Origin: Aquatica leii
Lineage: Eukaryota > Arthropoda > Insecta > Coleoptera > Lampyridae
Assembly: GCA_035610365.1 (NCBI GenBank)
Contig: CM069436.1
Span: 90,707,912 to 90,771,911, forward strand
Reading direction: 5' to 3'
Length of the DNA: 64,000 bases
The notes beneath the pieces were generated by a model, which saw nothing but the letters and a program-made list of their open reading frames with translations, ran no database searches and was not told where the DNA came from. Shown here one piece after another: positions 12,382-25,841 of this stretch; positions within the stretch are counted from its first letter, which is position 1, and each line of letters begins with the position of its first letter. The position numbers and the translations under genes were made by a program.

Positions 12382-15300
12382 TTCAAGAAGTGGACACACT
12401 GGTCTACGAAAAACACATTACATAGTGTTTTCTATCGTCTTCTACTAAAAGGATTTACTACTTTTTCTAAGAATTAATTGACTATTAATCTGTGATTAAC
12501 GTCAACGTTTACCAAATATTCAATTGACCGTTAATGACTGGTTAAACTATTATTAAAATATAGTCATAATTTAATCAAAGATGAAACTTAAATTAACAAT
12601 GAATTATCTTTTGTGTAACCCGCTATTAATGTAAAATAATTTTATAAAAAAAGAGATCCTTCTACAAGTGTTTGTTTACTTAATTCTCCAAAATCAAAGT
12701 TTTTTAGAATTTTTACAAGCAAATGGTTGCATTTGTACCATTTTTAAAAAATCGATGCGTTTTTTGCTTAGGGATTTCAAAAGAAGATGTAATTTTCTAA
12801 CTTGGTTTTAGATCGGCACTGAAGCGATGCAAGTTTCATTGGTTCAGTTCTCTTTACTAACGAAACTGGATTTTTTTTAAACGGTATTATAAACGCTCAT
12901 AGTTAATGCGCAGAGTAAAATTTCCATGCTACTATTATAACACTATCACTATCATCAAGTTGAATCCATTAACGTGTGGACCGAAATAATCAAGCAACAT
13001 TTAATTGAATCATTTGTATGGCTAGAAAATTTTATTTAGATCAGTAGCTTGGTCTCATTAATCAATCAAGCTACATCTATGATTTTTTTTGTGGAGCTAC
13101 TTAACTATGCTAATCCAATCGAAAAAACTTATTGAAAATGATTAATATCCATTGTGGCAAAATAAGGAATAATGCTGAGGCATTGTAGAAGGTTTAAATC
13201 TTCAATTCTTAGAGCTAGAAAATGCATAGTAAAGTAGAGTAGAGCTTATATTAAACCGACATACAAAATTATTCAATAAAAACGATATTGAACAAAAAAT
13301 ATTTTGTCTTTATAATCAGTTTATTTGATCGATTTAGATTAAAAGTATCTTTTTTTGTAGTTTAAGTTGTACAAAAAAATTATTGTTGTCTTTATCGTAC
13401 ATGGTGTAAAAAAATGACATTATTATTTTATAGCTAGTCGGTTTTTGATAAACTAATTAAACCGAAAGTGAATAAAAAAGTTCATGTTAAAAAAATTACC
13501 TAAATGTAAATAATTTTTTTATCATTAAACATTTGTAGAACTATGGTTTCAAAACATTATATAAAAAATACAGCAATAAACGCTAGACTGCTTAATTATT
13601 TATATAGCGATGTACACAAAATAAACTTAAATGCACATTTCAAAAATAAATTAAAGTTTTTACAAAAAGAAGCTGTAACACAATAAAATGTAAGTAGATT
13701 ATGAGATTAAGAATAAAGAAAATTTAATTTGCAAACAACCGTTCAGGATAATTTTAGTTAAAACAATTTATCGTGAGTGCAATAGGATTTTAAGTTGGAA
13801 AAGTTTGAGCTAGATAATTTTTTTAACTTAAGTTATAGCAAATCATTACTTAAATAATATGATTATTAATGATGTTACCCTTTACTGCATTACACAAAAA
13901 GATTACTTAATAGGAGCTATTAATTACAAAGTTTAATATATCAAACGCATACATTATTTTCATACTCTTTGTTATACGATCCTACGTGGTATTATATTGG
14001 TACTAACATAAAACCTAATTTGAAAAAAACTGTATTACAATACAGTTTCTAAACAAATTAATTTTTTTATCTATGTTTTTTAAAATAATTGTGTAACTTA
14101 ATTGCAAAATTACTTCATATTTAAACTGTTTTGGAGAAACGCAGAAATTTGCGGTAAATTGCACAATTGCATATTTATACGGTTATTTATGTATTGAGAA
14201 TTTTTGATGTTTTATTGATTGTTAAATCTAAATTATTTTATTCAAGTTATTTTTTAGTTTATTAGTTTGTATAATATTATCAAATTTGTATGCTAAAAAC
14301 TTAATAAAGTAATTTACAAACACACATTAACTTTTTTTGGTTATAATTTATTTATACAGTAAAATTTCTGTTTGCTTTAATTAATGCTTTTACGTCTAGA
14401 ATTAAAAAAAAGTTGATACAATTTTTTACGTACACAATGTACATATTTTATAGTATTAAAAAAAGCAGACATTTATTAAACATATTTTAATACAAATTTG
14501 TGTTGAACATAAATTTTAAAATAATTAAATTTATTTCACTAAAAGTTTTAATTTTTTTAAATTTTTAGTACAAACAACGGTTTAATTATTTATCAAACAA
14601 AGAATGCGTTTGAGTAGACAGTTTTAAATACTTGAATAAAACCAACAAAATTTACCAAAAATGCTTAAATCAAATATTATTATATATAACACATGAAAAG
14701 TTTACTTTGTAACTACCTGCATTGTTTGTTTTAGAAATAAACGTTTAAATGTCAATAAACAAGAAGATAAATCAATTATAGTTTAAACCGTTTTTATAAG
14801 TTTAATAAAATGTATTGTTTTAATTTGTAATACCATTTAGTTAATGTGTTTTAAGCGCAGCACTGATTTACTTGTAAATTAATTTTATTACTCGATTAAA
14901 ATAAATTAGATATCTAAACTGTTTTGCAGCACCAACGGATCTTTATAATTTGTTTAAATACAAAGCCACATATTTTGCATAAGTTACATACACGTTTAAA
15001 AAAGTCTAAATTAACGTTTTAAATAAACTAGTTTTAATTAGTATTTTTTACAAAAACGTTGCAATTCCATTAGCTGCTCAATGTGGTACAAATACTTTGC
15101 ATTAGTATGTAACAAGTGTTTTCCTCTAATATTCACGCTACAACTAAACGGTTTTGAAAATGTGCGAATTAGTATTTGTAGTATTTATTCAAAGCTTGAA
15201 ATAACAATGTAGCTAAAATTTAAAAAATAGTACAGTATAAAAAAACCCGAACATACACAATGTTTTTTGAGATTTTGACTGTATTTGCGTTATATATCAA

Positions 15301-15935
15301 TAACATAACATAACAATAATAATATCGTTTCTTAAATTAGTAATTAAAATTAAGTTTGTAAAAAAAATTCAATGAAAAGATTTAAATAAAGTCACAAGTA
15401 TAAAGTATGCATATAAATAAATGAAATAAAATTTAGTTAAATAGTATATTCTAAAACGAGTCTTACAATCACACCTGTTATGCGAGTAAGTTTTAACGAA
15501 CCGCATGGCAACAAATTAAACAATATACGAGCGTTACAAAAACGAATTGTAACAAATGTTTTTAACACTCTGACATCCTTGCAAACAAAAGTTTTAAACT
15601 CATTTATAAATGCGACAAATTTACAAAAACGTATGTGTAGTAGTGATCGTCCTCTTTTTGAGCGTGATTACAGCTAATTTTCTCGTATATGATGTTTTGT
15701 ATAAATAAACTAGTGTTTTTATTGTTGATGTTTACTTAAAATAGATTAAATGTTTTTATCTATCCAAAAAATATATAGGTAATCAAATAATTACTTGAAG
15801 GACTTTCTACTTTGTCTAGTCTATTATTAGTTAACAGTATGTTTTTTTAATTAAAAAAAAAACTATTAAGTATTATTGTATTTTTAGAAAGATTAAAATA
15901 CGGTCTTCCGTGTTGAACAGAATCACAGAACCACC
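12382..15935. other. AT-rich non-coding DNA
   Basis: No supported gene. A short ATG frame at 15,480-15,677 has no recognisable content. Confidence 0.5.
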
Positions 15936-17716
15936 CTAGTAGCACAAAATATATGTACGATATTTTAATGATCTTGGTACAATATTTAAAGTCGGCTAAA
16001 TATTGTTTGGTGTAATAGATATATTCTTGATATTGTTAAAGTGTATAATACTAATATTCTAAAAATATATACGTACAATATCATTGATATATTTTAAAAC
16101 CTTAAAAAATTTTTCAAGGTTTACATGACATCAGGTAAATATTTTAATTCTAGATACTTATTGCAAGATGTAGAAAATGTATTCTAGATATTGTAAAACT
16201 AAATAAAAACAATGTTATAAAAATATGTACTAACAATATCCTTTGCATATTCTAAAGTCACAAATGTTTTTTCAAAGTGTGACTGACATAAAATATATGT
16301 ACATTATAATTATGTATAGACCTAATATTTATGTTTAATCAGTATCTAACATTTTTATGTTTATTTTTAAACGTACTTTTAAATTTACGTATTTATAGTT
16401 AAACGTTTCCCTGAAATTTTTTTTTAATTTTTGCTAAAAACTCTAACACGATGTTCTCACGATTTAAATCTGCTAATTTTAAAAATTATTTTTATGTTCG
16501 CATATTTTAATAAAAAGTGATTCAAAATTATAGGATGTATATAAACGCAATTTTATTTTTGAAAAATTACACAAAGAGAATATGATATCAAGACATCTGC
16601 GTTTGAATTGAATTGAAAAAACTTTTGGGTTATAACTAAAAATAATAACAATTTTACTATAATAAACTACATTTGGTGCAAAGAAATTTTAGACAAGGTA
16701 TCGTAATTCTGCTGTAAATTAGCATTCTATTAGGTGTTTATGATTTTAGAAGTCATCTTTTCCAAATATTTTGGCATTCTAAACGGGTATACACACAAAG
16801 AAAAAGTTTCGTAGAATTCTTTGCAACAGTGAACATATTAAAAATTTTATTATTTACCTGCTTTTGGGTACTGACGTCAGAAACAGTTATGGACCTTGAA
16901 CAAGAATAAGGAAAGTTTTCTTTACTAATATGCATTTGGATTTCGTGTTTGCAGTTTGCAAAGTTTAAATTTTTATATCGAGTTTTAGTGCAACGGCATT
17001 GTATAATCAGCTAAGTGCCTATTAATTTTCTTATTTTTTATTTTTGCATCATGTTTTTTAAATAAAGAAAAGCAAAAAACGATTTTGTAAATAATTTATT
17101 TGTGTACTTATCTTTTAAAGATGTTTAAAATATATACAAATTTTATATTTATATTTTATTCATCATTTATAATGTTAAAATAATATTTAATTACTCTTGA
17201 AGTCTTCTCCACAGTATTTTTATTTTTTTAATATTTTATTTTAGGAAATACATGTTTCGCTAATTATAATTAGCATCGTCAGTATATATAATGTTATTTT
17301 GTTAGTGTCATTTTTATAAATAAACGTATTTTTACAGAATATCTGCAGTGGTTTAATACGGTTTAATAAAAACTGTACAATGCGTAGCAATAAAAACCGA
17401 TTAAATATCATTTGCAAACAAACACATAACGTAGTAAGTATATATTTTACAAATATCTCACAAATAATAGTGAGATATATCTAGAACAGATTAAAAAGTA
17501 ATATTTCCCATATATTGGAAACAAATATTGAGACGACATTAATATTTAATGTCCTCCATGTAATAAAAACATATGTGTAGAAGATATTTATAACTAATAT
17601 TTAGAAAATATTTATTTTATATAAATTACTGATATAACATTACAATAAATGACCAATATAAAAAAGTGTGACATTTAAACATTTACTTATATATTACGTA
17701 TATTTTGTGCTACTAG
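15936..17716 (+). mobile_element. unclassified TIR element, copy B (1.78 kb)
   Basis: Both ends carry CTAGTAGCACAAAATATA in inverted orientation: the left end at 15,936 and the right end closing ...GTGCTACTAG at 17,716. The body aligns with copies A and C but lacks the segment with the poly-T...CAG|ATGCC junction. It is oriented opposite to copy A, which lies about 4.7 kb away. No intact transposase is present. Flanking bases do not show an obvious target duplication. A minus-strand hammerhead-like core lies inside at 17,255-17,282. Superfamily unknown. Confidence 0.75.
17255..17282 (-). ncRNA. hammerhead-ribozyme-like core
   Basis: On the minus strand CTGACGA (17,282 to 17,276) is followed by T, then a perfect palindromic stem of 16 bases (GCTAATTATAATTAGC), then GAAA. 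This is the order of a hammerhead catalytic core (CUGANGA, helix II, GAAA). The extra T between the core and helix II is non-canonical, and I could not draw convincing helices I and III. It is probably a relic or a look-alike that is structurally constrained. Confidence 0.4.
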
Positions 17717-18544
17717 AGCAATGTCTTTCTTCTTAAATTTTATGGACAAATATCGCTGTTTGTTTTAAATTTAAAGAATTGTAAATATTTTAAATCAAAA
17801 TTACTTTACTTTATAAAAAACGTTAATTTGTATTTTAATTAATAATGGAATTTTTAGTTTTTTTTTGAGTTAAAGTTCTAACAAATAATTTTCTTATTAT
17901 AATTACGTCATGGTATTAAATTAAAATAATTTATTTAAGGATATTGAGTAGTTTTTTAATAAAAAATTACAAACATTTTTTTTAAGATTTTGTAATTCTT
18001 GAAAGTCTTAAAATACACTCCTAAAAAGGTTTTTTACGATTTTGAAGCTCAGGTATACAGGGCACTTTGCCAGTTAGTAAAACAAGTTATATAGGTGTGT
18101 ATAAATGTATTACGTATTTAAACACTAAATGGCATCATTAAAACTTATTAGCTCTAAGTAACAGTACAAAAATTTTAAACGCGTTTTTCTTGAAAACATT
18201 TTTTTTTCAAACTGGCGTGCACGATTGCCCTCGATCTAAGTAACGTACATACAGTATTATAAAACACCTCTTTTTGGGAACTTGACGATTACCAATTTCT
18301 AAAAAGTTTACTCTTAGTATTTTTGCAGCGCTTTAAACGTAAAAAAAGTAAAGAAAATTAGTACCTTTTTTTCACAGGTTGCCATTTTAACTGCAAAAAC
18401 ACCTTTTTCTGCTTTTCTAAACGTCAAACTCTCGAGTGTTTCGTAAAGTTTTAAAAAACTATTCCATTTTGTAATTTTAAATGGATTGTTCGGACTGGAG
18501 CTTACAGACCCAAAACATGTTTTATTTATTAACAAAAACCTGTA
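17717..18544. other. AT-rich non-coding DNA
   Basis: A minus-strand open frame overlaps the right part (18,314-18,616) but has no recognisable domain. Confidence 0.45.
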
Positions 18545-18870
18545 ACTTCCCACACAGCCAAAAGTAACCAAAAGGCGTAATAAATGTAACCGCTTTGAAT
18601 TGGCAAATGTGATCATAGACTACCAAAAAGCACACCTAATGGTAAACTATGTTTTAGTTAATCCATTCATAGGATACTCTTGTACTGACCTTGCATGTAT
18701 TGTATTCAACGGTTTAGGATAAACCTTTTAGGATAAACCAAAATTAACCGAACAGAACAGCTTATTGTTTACTTTTAAAGCTACTCAAAGAATACTTTTT
18801 TTTAGTTATTCATTGGTCAACTTGTTGGGCTAACCTAAAGTTAATCGAAATGCCCTGTGCATAGTTGAAT
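18545..18870. repeat. possible inverted partner of the 20-kb array
   Basis: It begins CCCACACAGCCAAAAGTAACC. The reverse complement of 20,795-20,816 reads CCCACATAACCAAAGTTAACC, and both are followed by a GTGATCATA block. The two could be ends of one decayed element spanning 18.5-20.8 kb, or separate copies of a TAACC-rich repeat. Confidence 0.35.
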
Positions 18871-20099
18871 TTGACTCTACTGAGTCTTAAACAACAATAA
18901 AAAATAATAATAATAAGCAAAAGCACTGAATCATTTATTTGCTTTTACCTACAATGTGTTTTGTTAACAATTCATTTCTCATATTTAAAATAATTTTGCA
19001 GTAAAGATTATTGCAGCATATTAGGTCCATTAGGATAATAACTTTCTTAGTTCGTAAAGCTTCATTCTTAAGAATAACACTTATTAATTACAAATTATCT
19101 TTAAACATTTACAAATTTAATTTATTTGCTTTGTAAGTCATATCCACATGTTATTCGGTTGAAGCTTCTAGGAAAAAGTATCACATATCAACATTTGTCA
19201 GAACTTGACCACATTGTTAAGAAATCAAGCTTCGACATGAATAGATTTTTTTTATTTACTGGCTGCAAAAGCAAAATCTTGTCATTAAGTCATTAGTACT
19301 TTTTAAAGTAATCCAGTTTATTCATATTAGGTTAAAATATTCACAAAAGCTTTTGTTTGGTGCCCGGTTGACACACAGCTCGTTTATGACGATAATCGAA
19401 TTAAAATGGTGCGTTCCAGAAAACTGTTGTGCGAGCGTAATGTTAGAACTAAGATAAAGTTTACTTCTAAAGATTTCTTTGTTAGACAATTAGATTTTTA
19501 TTATACATGTAAGCAGTAGGTAACTAAACTTATAAACACTAATTAATAATAATCAATTACACTTACAACTCCACTAAAATGTTTCTTTTTAAATACAAGT
19601 TTTTTTTAAGATAATTAGTTTCAGCGTATACAACTACAAATCCTATATACTTATAACTAGACTGCGGACTTTTAAGGAAATGCTTGTACATACATGCTTA
19701 TATGTTTATTTGACTGTTTTTTTTTGTACAATTTTTTTTCTAAATTTTGCAGCAATGCAAAATCGTTATTTCAAAATTACAACAAATAATTAGCGAAACA
19801 ATTACTGCAGGTTTCATCTGCAGTGCACTTAAATATTTTTAAAATTGTCTATTTAAAAAAACATACCCCTGAATTTGTTGTAATTGGAGCTCACGGAGCG
19901 ACTAACTAACTTCTGACGATTTAGATCAATTCTTTAAAAATTCATAATTTAAAAACTAAGCGGTAATGCACAAAAAGCCAAGATACGAGTACTTTTTTGC
20001 CTTGAGAATCACCAAAAAATCAGAAACGCAATTGGTAAACTCATTTCTTGGTTTCTCCTTGTAAGTCGTAATAATAGTAAGAGGCTAACTATTAGAAGT
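18871..20099. other. AT-rich non-coding DNA
   Basis: Nothing recognisable. Confidence 0.45.
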
Positions 20100-20816
20100 T
20101 AAAAAAGTATACGGGATACAGTCTTATTCTACACAAAAACATTCTACTAAAAAGTGAATTTTTAGGATTAACATAAAATTAACTTTTTAGAATGTCTCTG
20201 TCAAAGCTTTTATAGACATTAATTATAAAACTCACCGAAAATAACATTTATGTGGTTACTAAAAAGACATGCACTCTTATTTTGTACTATAAGGCTACTA
20301 AAAACTTAATTTTTAGGATTAACATTAAATTAATTTTGCAGGTTATCAGTTGTGTAACTTTTTCAAGACATTAATTAGAAATCTCTGAAAACATGTCAAA
20401 AAGTTAACTTATATGGTTAGTAAAAAAACAAGTAGTCTCATTCTATACTTGAAAACTCTTAATAGGTTAATTTTTATGGTTACCATCAAGTTAACTTTTT
20501 AAAACGGCTTTTGAGTAACAATTAAAGATGTCTATTGAAAAGTTACCCAGTTACAGTTATGTAGGTAAGAAATGAGATAGGTCGCCATATTTTATACTTT
20601 AAGCTTATACAAAAAGTAACCTTTACGTTTACAATTTGGCTGATTATTAGGAATAACTATTTGTTATGAATAAGTTAAACATTAAGGACACGCGGTAGAA
20701 CTAACTTTTATGAATGACTAAAAGGCACGATAAAGATACCACATACTTGTCAACTTTTTAGGTTAAAGTATGATCACTTTTTAGACAATTAAGGTTAACT
20801 TTGGTTATGTGGGTTA
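20100..20816 (+). repeat. degenerate tandem array, unit about 150-170 bp
   Basis: About four units share the order TTTTTAGGATTAACAT, TTAACTTTTTA, a GACATTAATTA-like block, then ATGGTTACTAAAAA and an ACTCTTATTNTATAC-like block. The first two units are clear. Later ones are more diverged. No open frame spans it. Confidence 0.45.
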
Positions 20817-22093
20817 TAGCGGTTTTTCATTCTAAATTAAAAAATAACAAAAATAGGCCTTGAATTACCGAAAAAAAATCTTTTAAAACAATGAAAACAA
20901 TGTAATTGCTCTTTAAACAACTCTGAGTTTAAGAAATATAAAATCTGATAAATCTTAAATATAATTGACAAATTAAAACTAAAAGGTACGTGCTTAGAAT
21001 AAATAATTATTGTACGTAGCGTAGTTAACACAAAAGCGAATAAACAGGAAAAACGTATAAATTGTTCTTTTTGAACCATTTCCAACATTTTAAACATCTT
21101 TATCTAATGCATCGGCATTTTACAAAGAAATCAATAACAGATGCTGCTTCAACTTTACTACTCTTTTTATCTACACTTGGAAATAATGCAACAACGAAGA
21201 ACCGATAATACAATGTAATCTCAAGCACAGTATGCAAACAAAGTAAAAGAAAATTGAAAATCAATGTTTTCGAAAACATTTAATGACGAAGTGTAATATT
21301 TTCAATGTTCGCATTAAAACACTTGGTAAGGAAATACTTACTAAAACAACTTCCGTTGTTTTCGCAAAACATAAATTATTCGTATAATAAAAGCATCTGG
21401 AATGGCAAAACTTTTCAAATAAATATCGTGCATGCTTGATTAAAATATTAACGATGAACTTGATTTTTTTTTAAATAATTAATTTTAAAAACCGTAAACG
21501 GCAGACAAAAGGAAATTTAATTGCCGTAACATAACTAAACTGTCTTTTTTTTAAACCAATTTATTTTTATACTTAGAATTGTTTAGAAAACTTATTTTTT
21601 ATGCATTTTTTATTAAACGCGTAATGCAATCAAATATTTTTGTTATTAAGGGCCATAAGTAAATAAATACGTCTGCACTAAACAAGTTTTAAAGTAGATA
21701 ATAAAAAAAGCGTTACGAAATAAAATCAATTGATTAAAAATAGTATTTGTTATAAACATGTTTATGATACGATATTAAAATGTATTACTTTGCATCAAGA
21801 TAATCCTGCCATTTTGTAGTCGATCGTTTTTATCAAAATTTATGATAGAAAAAATATTGCAGTCAAATAAAACAGACATTTTTATAAATACATAGAAAAA
21901 ATAAACAAAATGCGGAACAACGCATTTCAACATTTTGAAGAAAGTAGTCGTGCGTAAAGGAAGTTCAATTTTCTTTTCCGCATCTGGCAATTTATCCAAA
22001 TGTATAAATAGAAAAAGATCTATTTTATATACGTATTGATATGTACTTCACGTATCCTATTTAAATATACTTTATAAAATATAATATGTAATT
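20817..22093. other. AT-rich non-coding DNA
   Basis: Two minus-strand ATG frames (20,837-21,097 and 21,775-21,999) are hydrophobic but unrecognised and lack coding context. Confidence 0.4.
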
Positions 22094-22096
22094 TAG

Positions 22097-22237
22097 TTTG
22101 AACGAGCAACAGTGGCAGTCCTTTGTCATTTATTGCAGTTTGACGAGGGTATACCATCGACTCTTAATCGACAACTTGGTAAAGTAGCACGTTTCTTAGG
22201 TGTAATATGTACAGAAATAGACTTGAGATTACGATGA
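22097..22237 (+). other. candidate exon-like open stretch, unidentified
   Basis: After an acceptor-like ATGTAATTTAG, 46 codons stay open up to TGA at 22,235-22,237. The peptide starts FERATVAVLCHLLQFDEG and continues through STLNRQLGKVARFLGV, with balanced composition unlike the AT-biased noise around it. A possible donor (CTTG|GTAAAG) occurs at about 22,181. No ATG is present. I do not recognise the family. It may be a host exon or a fragment of a mobile-element ORF. Confidence 0.3.
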
Positions 22238-23384
22238 TTTATTTGAACAATAAGTATTTGTTGTTGTTTTCAAACAAAAATTATTGTGAAGTGTCGATTA
22301 TATACTAAATTGAAAAAAAATTTTTTTATAATAAAAAAAACACGTTTTTTTATTTGTAAATTAAATTTTCTAATAGAATTAAATTATCTGTTATAACAGG
22401 AAATGGTTTAAAAGGAAAGCAGGGAGCAAAATGTCTACATACAAACTAGTTCGTATCTTATTTAAATGGATTTATGGAAAAGCTTACTTTCGCCATAAAT
22501 TTACCCTTAAGGTCGATTTCTAAAAGATGACAGAGATGAAATTCATACATTAATCACCTTTACAACATTACTTGTAACTAAATGATAGCAAATTTGTACA
22601 TAATTTACTTCATTTTTTATAGATACGGATAATATCTAAAATGTTTAACTAATTTTGTACAAACGCTTTTAAAATTAACGTAATGATAAACACTTTAGTT
22701 TTTAAATAAAATCATCCAACACGTGAATATTTATAAGTAAATAAACAAATTAGGTTTTTATGCTGTAATAAACAATTTTAGTTTTTTGAACTGATGAACT
22801 GAATGTCAAAACAATAATATTCAAAAATAAAAACAAAAACACATTTTATATACCAAAAACAAAAAAATTAGAAACATAAAAGAAACAATTTAGTTCTAAA
22901 AATTTTATTTATTTTACGAAACTTTCAATTGTTTAATGTTTTGTTGTTCAAATAAACGTTTAAAAATAACTGATAATGAATTAATTACGAGTGTATAATT
23001 TGATAGTTTTCGCTTACGAATATAAATCATATAAAAAATATGACTGTTAACGAGTAAGCAAGTTCAAACCTACCCTAAATTCTTTTATTTTTACCGGATT
23101 AAACATTATTTAATTAGACACAATTTAAATATTTACGATTATTTATTATTGATAATCAAATAGATCCATGTAAAAATTTTTAATTTACTATGTTAAATTA
23201 GAAACGAAAAACTCAATTTTTTCTAGTCAATTATTAAAATGTTTATTGTTGAAATTTGACATTTGTCGACTTAATAATTAATTTAAGATCATCCCCCAAA
23301 TAAAACTAACACTAAAAGATACCCAATTAAACTTAATACAATTAAATTAAAAATGAAAAATTAATTCAAGTTTTAAAATAACTA
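22238..23384. other. AT-rich non-coding DNA
   Basis: No supported feature. Confidence 0.5.
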
Positions 23385-23740
23385 AATAAATTAATTTTGT
23401 ATCGTGTAGTCCTTTTTGTTAATTTCCTCTTTAAAACTATTTTTGCGGAATAAAATCGAAATCTTTTAACCCGGGGTAAAAAAATAACTTATTTGTACTA
23501 AATGCATTCTCTTATCGATTAATAAAAAAATGTTTATTTGAAACCGCTTATATTCGAAACGATGCTTCTAACTTAAGTGGTAGTCTACTGCTTTTTAAAA
23601 ACATATTTCCAAATAGCACTGCAATAAATACAAGATAATACCTCTTCAAGCAGGTCGTAAATTTCTAGAAAAGAAACAATTACATTTCAAGCACGTTTTC
23701 TACATTATTGTTTTTTACTAGGTATAGTAATCCGGATTAT
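23385..23740. repeat. dispersed repeat next to BEL relic, copy 1 (partner at 30.9 kb)
   Basis: Blocks shared in the same order with 30,935-31,240: AACTAAATAAATT, GCGGNATAAAATC, an ACCCGNGGGTAAAAA-type block, and CCTCTTCAAGC-GGTCGTAAATTTCT followed by AAGAAACAAT and AAGCACGTTTT. It lies just past the 3' end of the minus-strand BEL/Pao integrase relic, the position expected for the element's 3' untranslated region or LTR. TG...CA ends were not found. Confidence 0.6.
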
Positions 23741-23759
23741 AAAAATTTGTGTTTAACTT

Positions 23760-24560
23760 TATAACAAGACCGTCTTTACCAAGATGTAATTGAAGGATAC
23801 TGTCTATGTACAATTTTAACAAAACAATTGTCTCTCTTTGAGATTTTTTTTGTATTGGCGTTCCATTTCCAACGTTGTTGTAGACTGGTTAATAATGCGA
23901 CCAGCGTTTTTAGAAATACTGACGTAACTGCTCTACATATTATCAGCGAGGAAGATTGATTGATTTTTAAGTTCAATTTCTGCTCAACAGGTGCTGTTAA
24001 CTGCTCGCTGATAAGATATGCCGGGTGTAAGAATTTGTACATTATTAAGATCATTGGAAAAAGATATTCTTGATCTGGAATTAAAGATTGCTTGTAGACG
24101 TGTTAATAACGTGTACAATTTTTCATAATTTAGTAATGCATTAGTTACAATAAGATGTAAATGATATTGAACAGATTTAATTCCTGCTTCCCAAAGTCCG
24201 CCAAGGAAGAGGGAGGAATGTAATGATATACCTATACCTTGTTTCGTTGCGTAGCTGATTAGCTCAGTGCTATTTACCATATCGTTAATAGACTTTTGTA
24301 TTTTTTTATTCATTATCTGCACCGATAAAGTTAGTAGCGTTATCTGAATAAATATTGGCAAAATTGTTGCTACGAGCAATCACTTGCCTCAAACAATTTA
24401 CGCATCATTTAGAATTGAGATTATTCACTAATTTTAAATGTATTGTTTAGTTGATAAACAAATAAATAAAGCTACATGTGATTTAAATGTACTTTTGTAA
24501 TTTCTACCTTGTAACCATCATTTAAATTAATGATTGGTTGTTTGATTATTTTCGTGAAAA
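23760..24560 (-). pseudogene. BEL/Pao retrotransposon integrase region, frameshifted
   Basis: Read on the minus strand across frames, the order is that of a BEL/Pao integrase: FKSHVALFICLSTK, HLKLVNNLN, CLRQVIARSNN, the DDE-type aspartate block IYSDNATNF (near 24,340), the GGLWEAGIKSVQYHL block, AIFNSR, LTP and then a basic tail with LQQRWKWN. Frame breaks and stops occur near 24,300-24,480 and 24,020. The upstream protease, RT and RNase H are absent. The first catalytic aspartate is not clearly visible, while the invariant Glu of GLWEAG is kept. The relic is not functional. Confidence 0.85.
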
Positions 24561-25180
24561 TCCCAGTATTTGGATTGACGTTATTCATTTCATGTATTTC
24601 GGATTTAAGATTGAGTTTAATAAGTTATTTTACGTTTTTAAATTTAAAGTTACAATTTAAAAATTGTTGATAAAGTTTTGTATTCTGCTACGCCGTGAAT
24701 CATCTGCTTTTGCGATTCTGTTTATTGAGCATTTTTATTTGTTTGATCAGAATTCCAGTAGTAATTTATGTTTCCCTTTTGAGATATCATTGTAATTAAA
24801 AATATTTTAGCCGTTTGTTTATTTTAAGTTGGTTCAAAAGTTCTTTGTTTTAAGTGCCTTCTCAGTGCAGTCGTACTTTGAGTTCTTTGTGTCAATCGTT
24901 TAGATTACGTGGAAAATCTTATCTTAATTTATTAGGCATTTTAATTTCTTGTAATATAATATTTTGTCAATTTGACATTTTTACGTAGCAACCAAATGCC
25001 GTAGTCAAATACTACGATTTTGACGATATTTGATCTATTTGCCTCCTTGTCGCATTTCTTAAAAAGATGGTTTTCTTTCTTGAAGTTTCGAACACAGCCT
25101 TTGTGGAAATGGTAGTTGAATAAGTTTATATATAAATGTGATTTTGGTAATAAGAGAGTTAAAAAGTCGGTTAACAGTCG
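24561..25180. other. non-coding DNA between BEL relic and LINE
   Basis: No readable frame. It may include decayed BEL sequence. Confidence 0.4.
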
Positions 25181-25841
25181 TCAATATGTTCTAGTAAGAT
25201 AGTTAGTGGGTTTTGTGGTGGTAACCGGTTGCTCGCATCAAGTCCTGAATAATTTTCCCAGTTAGCCCATTAAGTGCTCTACTAACTCTAGTTTTGTTTG
25301 CCCCGCCTACTACAACGGGTTAATTACTACAATTCATTTAGTTTATATTGTGATTAATTTAATTTGTGCATCAACCACGTGTTAGCGATCTTCTGATAGC
25401 GCGATCCGATAAGGTTGATTTATACTTCCTAAGAAGCCTCTGCTTGCACCTTATCATTTGACGAGTAGTTCATTCTTATCCGACCAGTCGTTTGACTACT
25501 GTTGGCTTATCAGTTCCCATCAGGTCAACATTTAAGAACGACCGCATAATCGTACGGGGGTAGCTAGAGACTCCGTTTCTTCGCTACTGTGTGCGCGCTG
25601 CGCCAAGCTATCTGACGGTCTTTGCCACATTTTTTTACGACCCCGCAAACTTGTCAAATTAATTTATTTAGTTTGACGGCCCGCCTACGAATAAATGTCT
25701 ATTTTGCGGCATCGCTTACACCTCAGCGTTATCCCCAATTAAATAACAAGGCTCAAGTTAAATGTGCTCACGCTTTATTTAGTGAAATTTAATAATTTTT
25801 GAAAGTTTTTTAAGTGAAAATTAGTATTCATATTGAAAAAT
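25181..25841 (+). other. 5' leader of the PHD-finger LINE (start uncertain)
   Basis: Base composition rises in GC from about 25,190 compared with the flanks, and the segment ends directly at the ORF1 ATG (25,842). This fits an internal-promoter 5' UTR. The exact element start and any target duplication could not be set. Confidence 0.45.

Noticed and set aside
18314..18616. 100-codon minus-strand frame
   Set aside because: No recognised motif. It overlaps the start of a repeat and shows no splice signals. Not strong enough to call a gene.
20837..21097. Hydrophobic minus-strand frame resembling a membrane protein
   Set aside because: Phe/Ile/Leu richness is expected from AT-rich DNA; no family match and no context.
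21775..21999. ATG frame starting MDKLPDAEKKIELP
   Set aside because: The start looks protein-like, but the rest is low-complexity hydrophobic, and no neighbouring exon was found.
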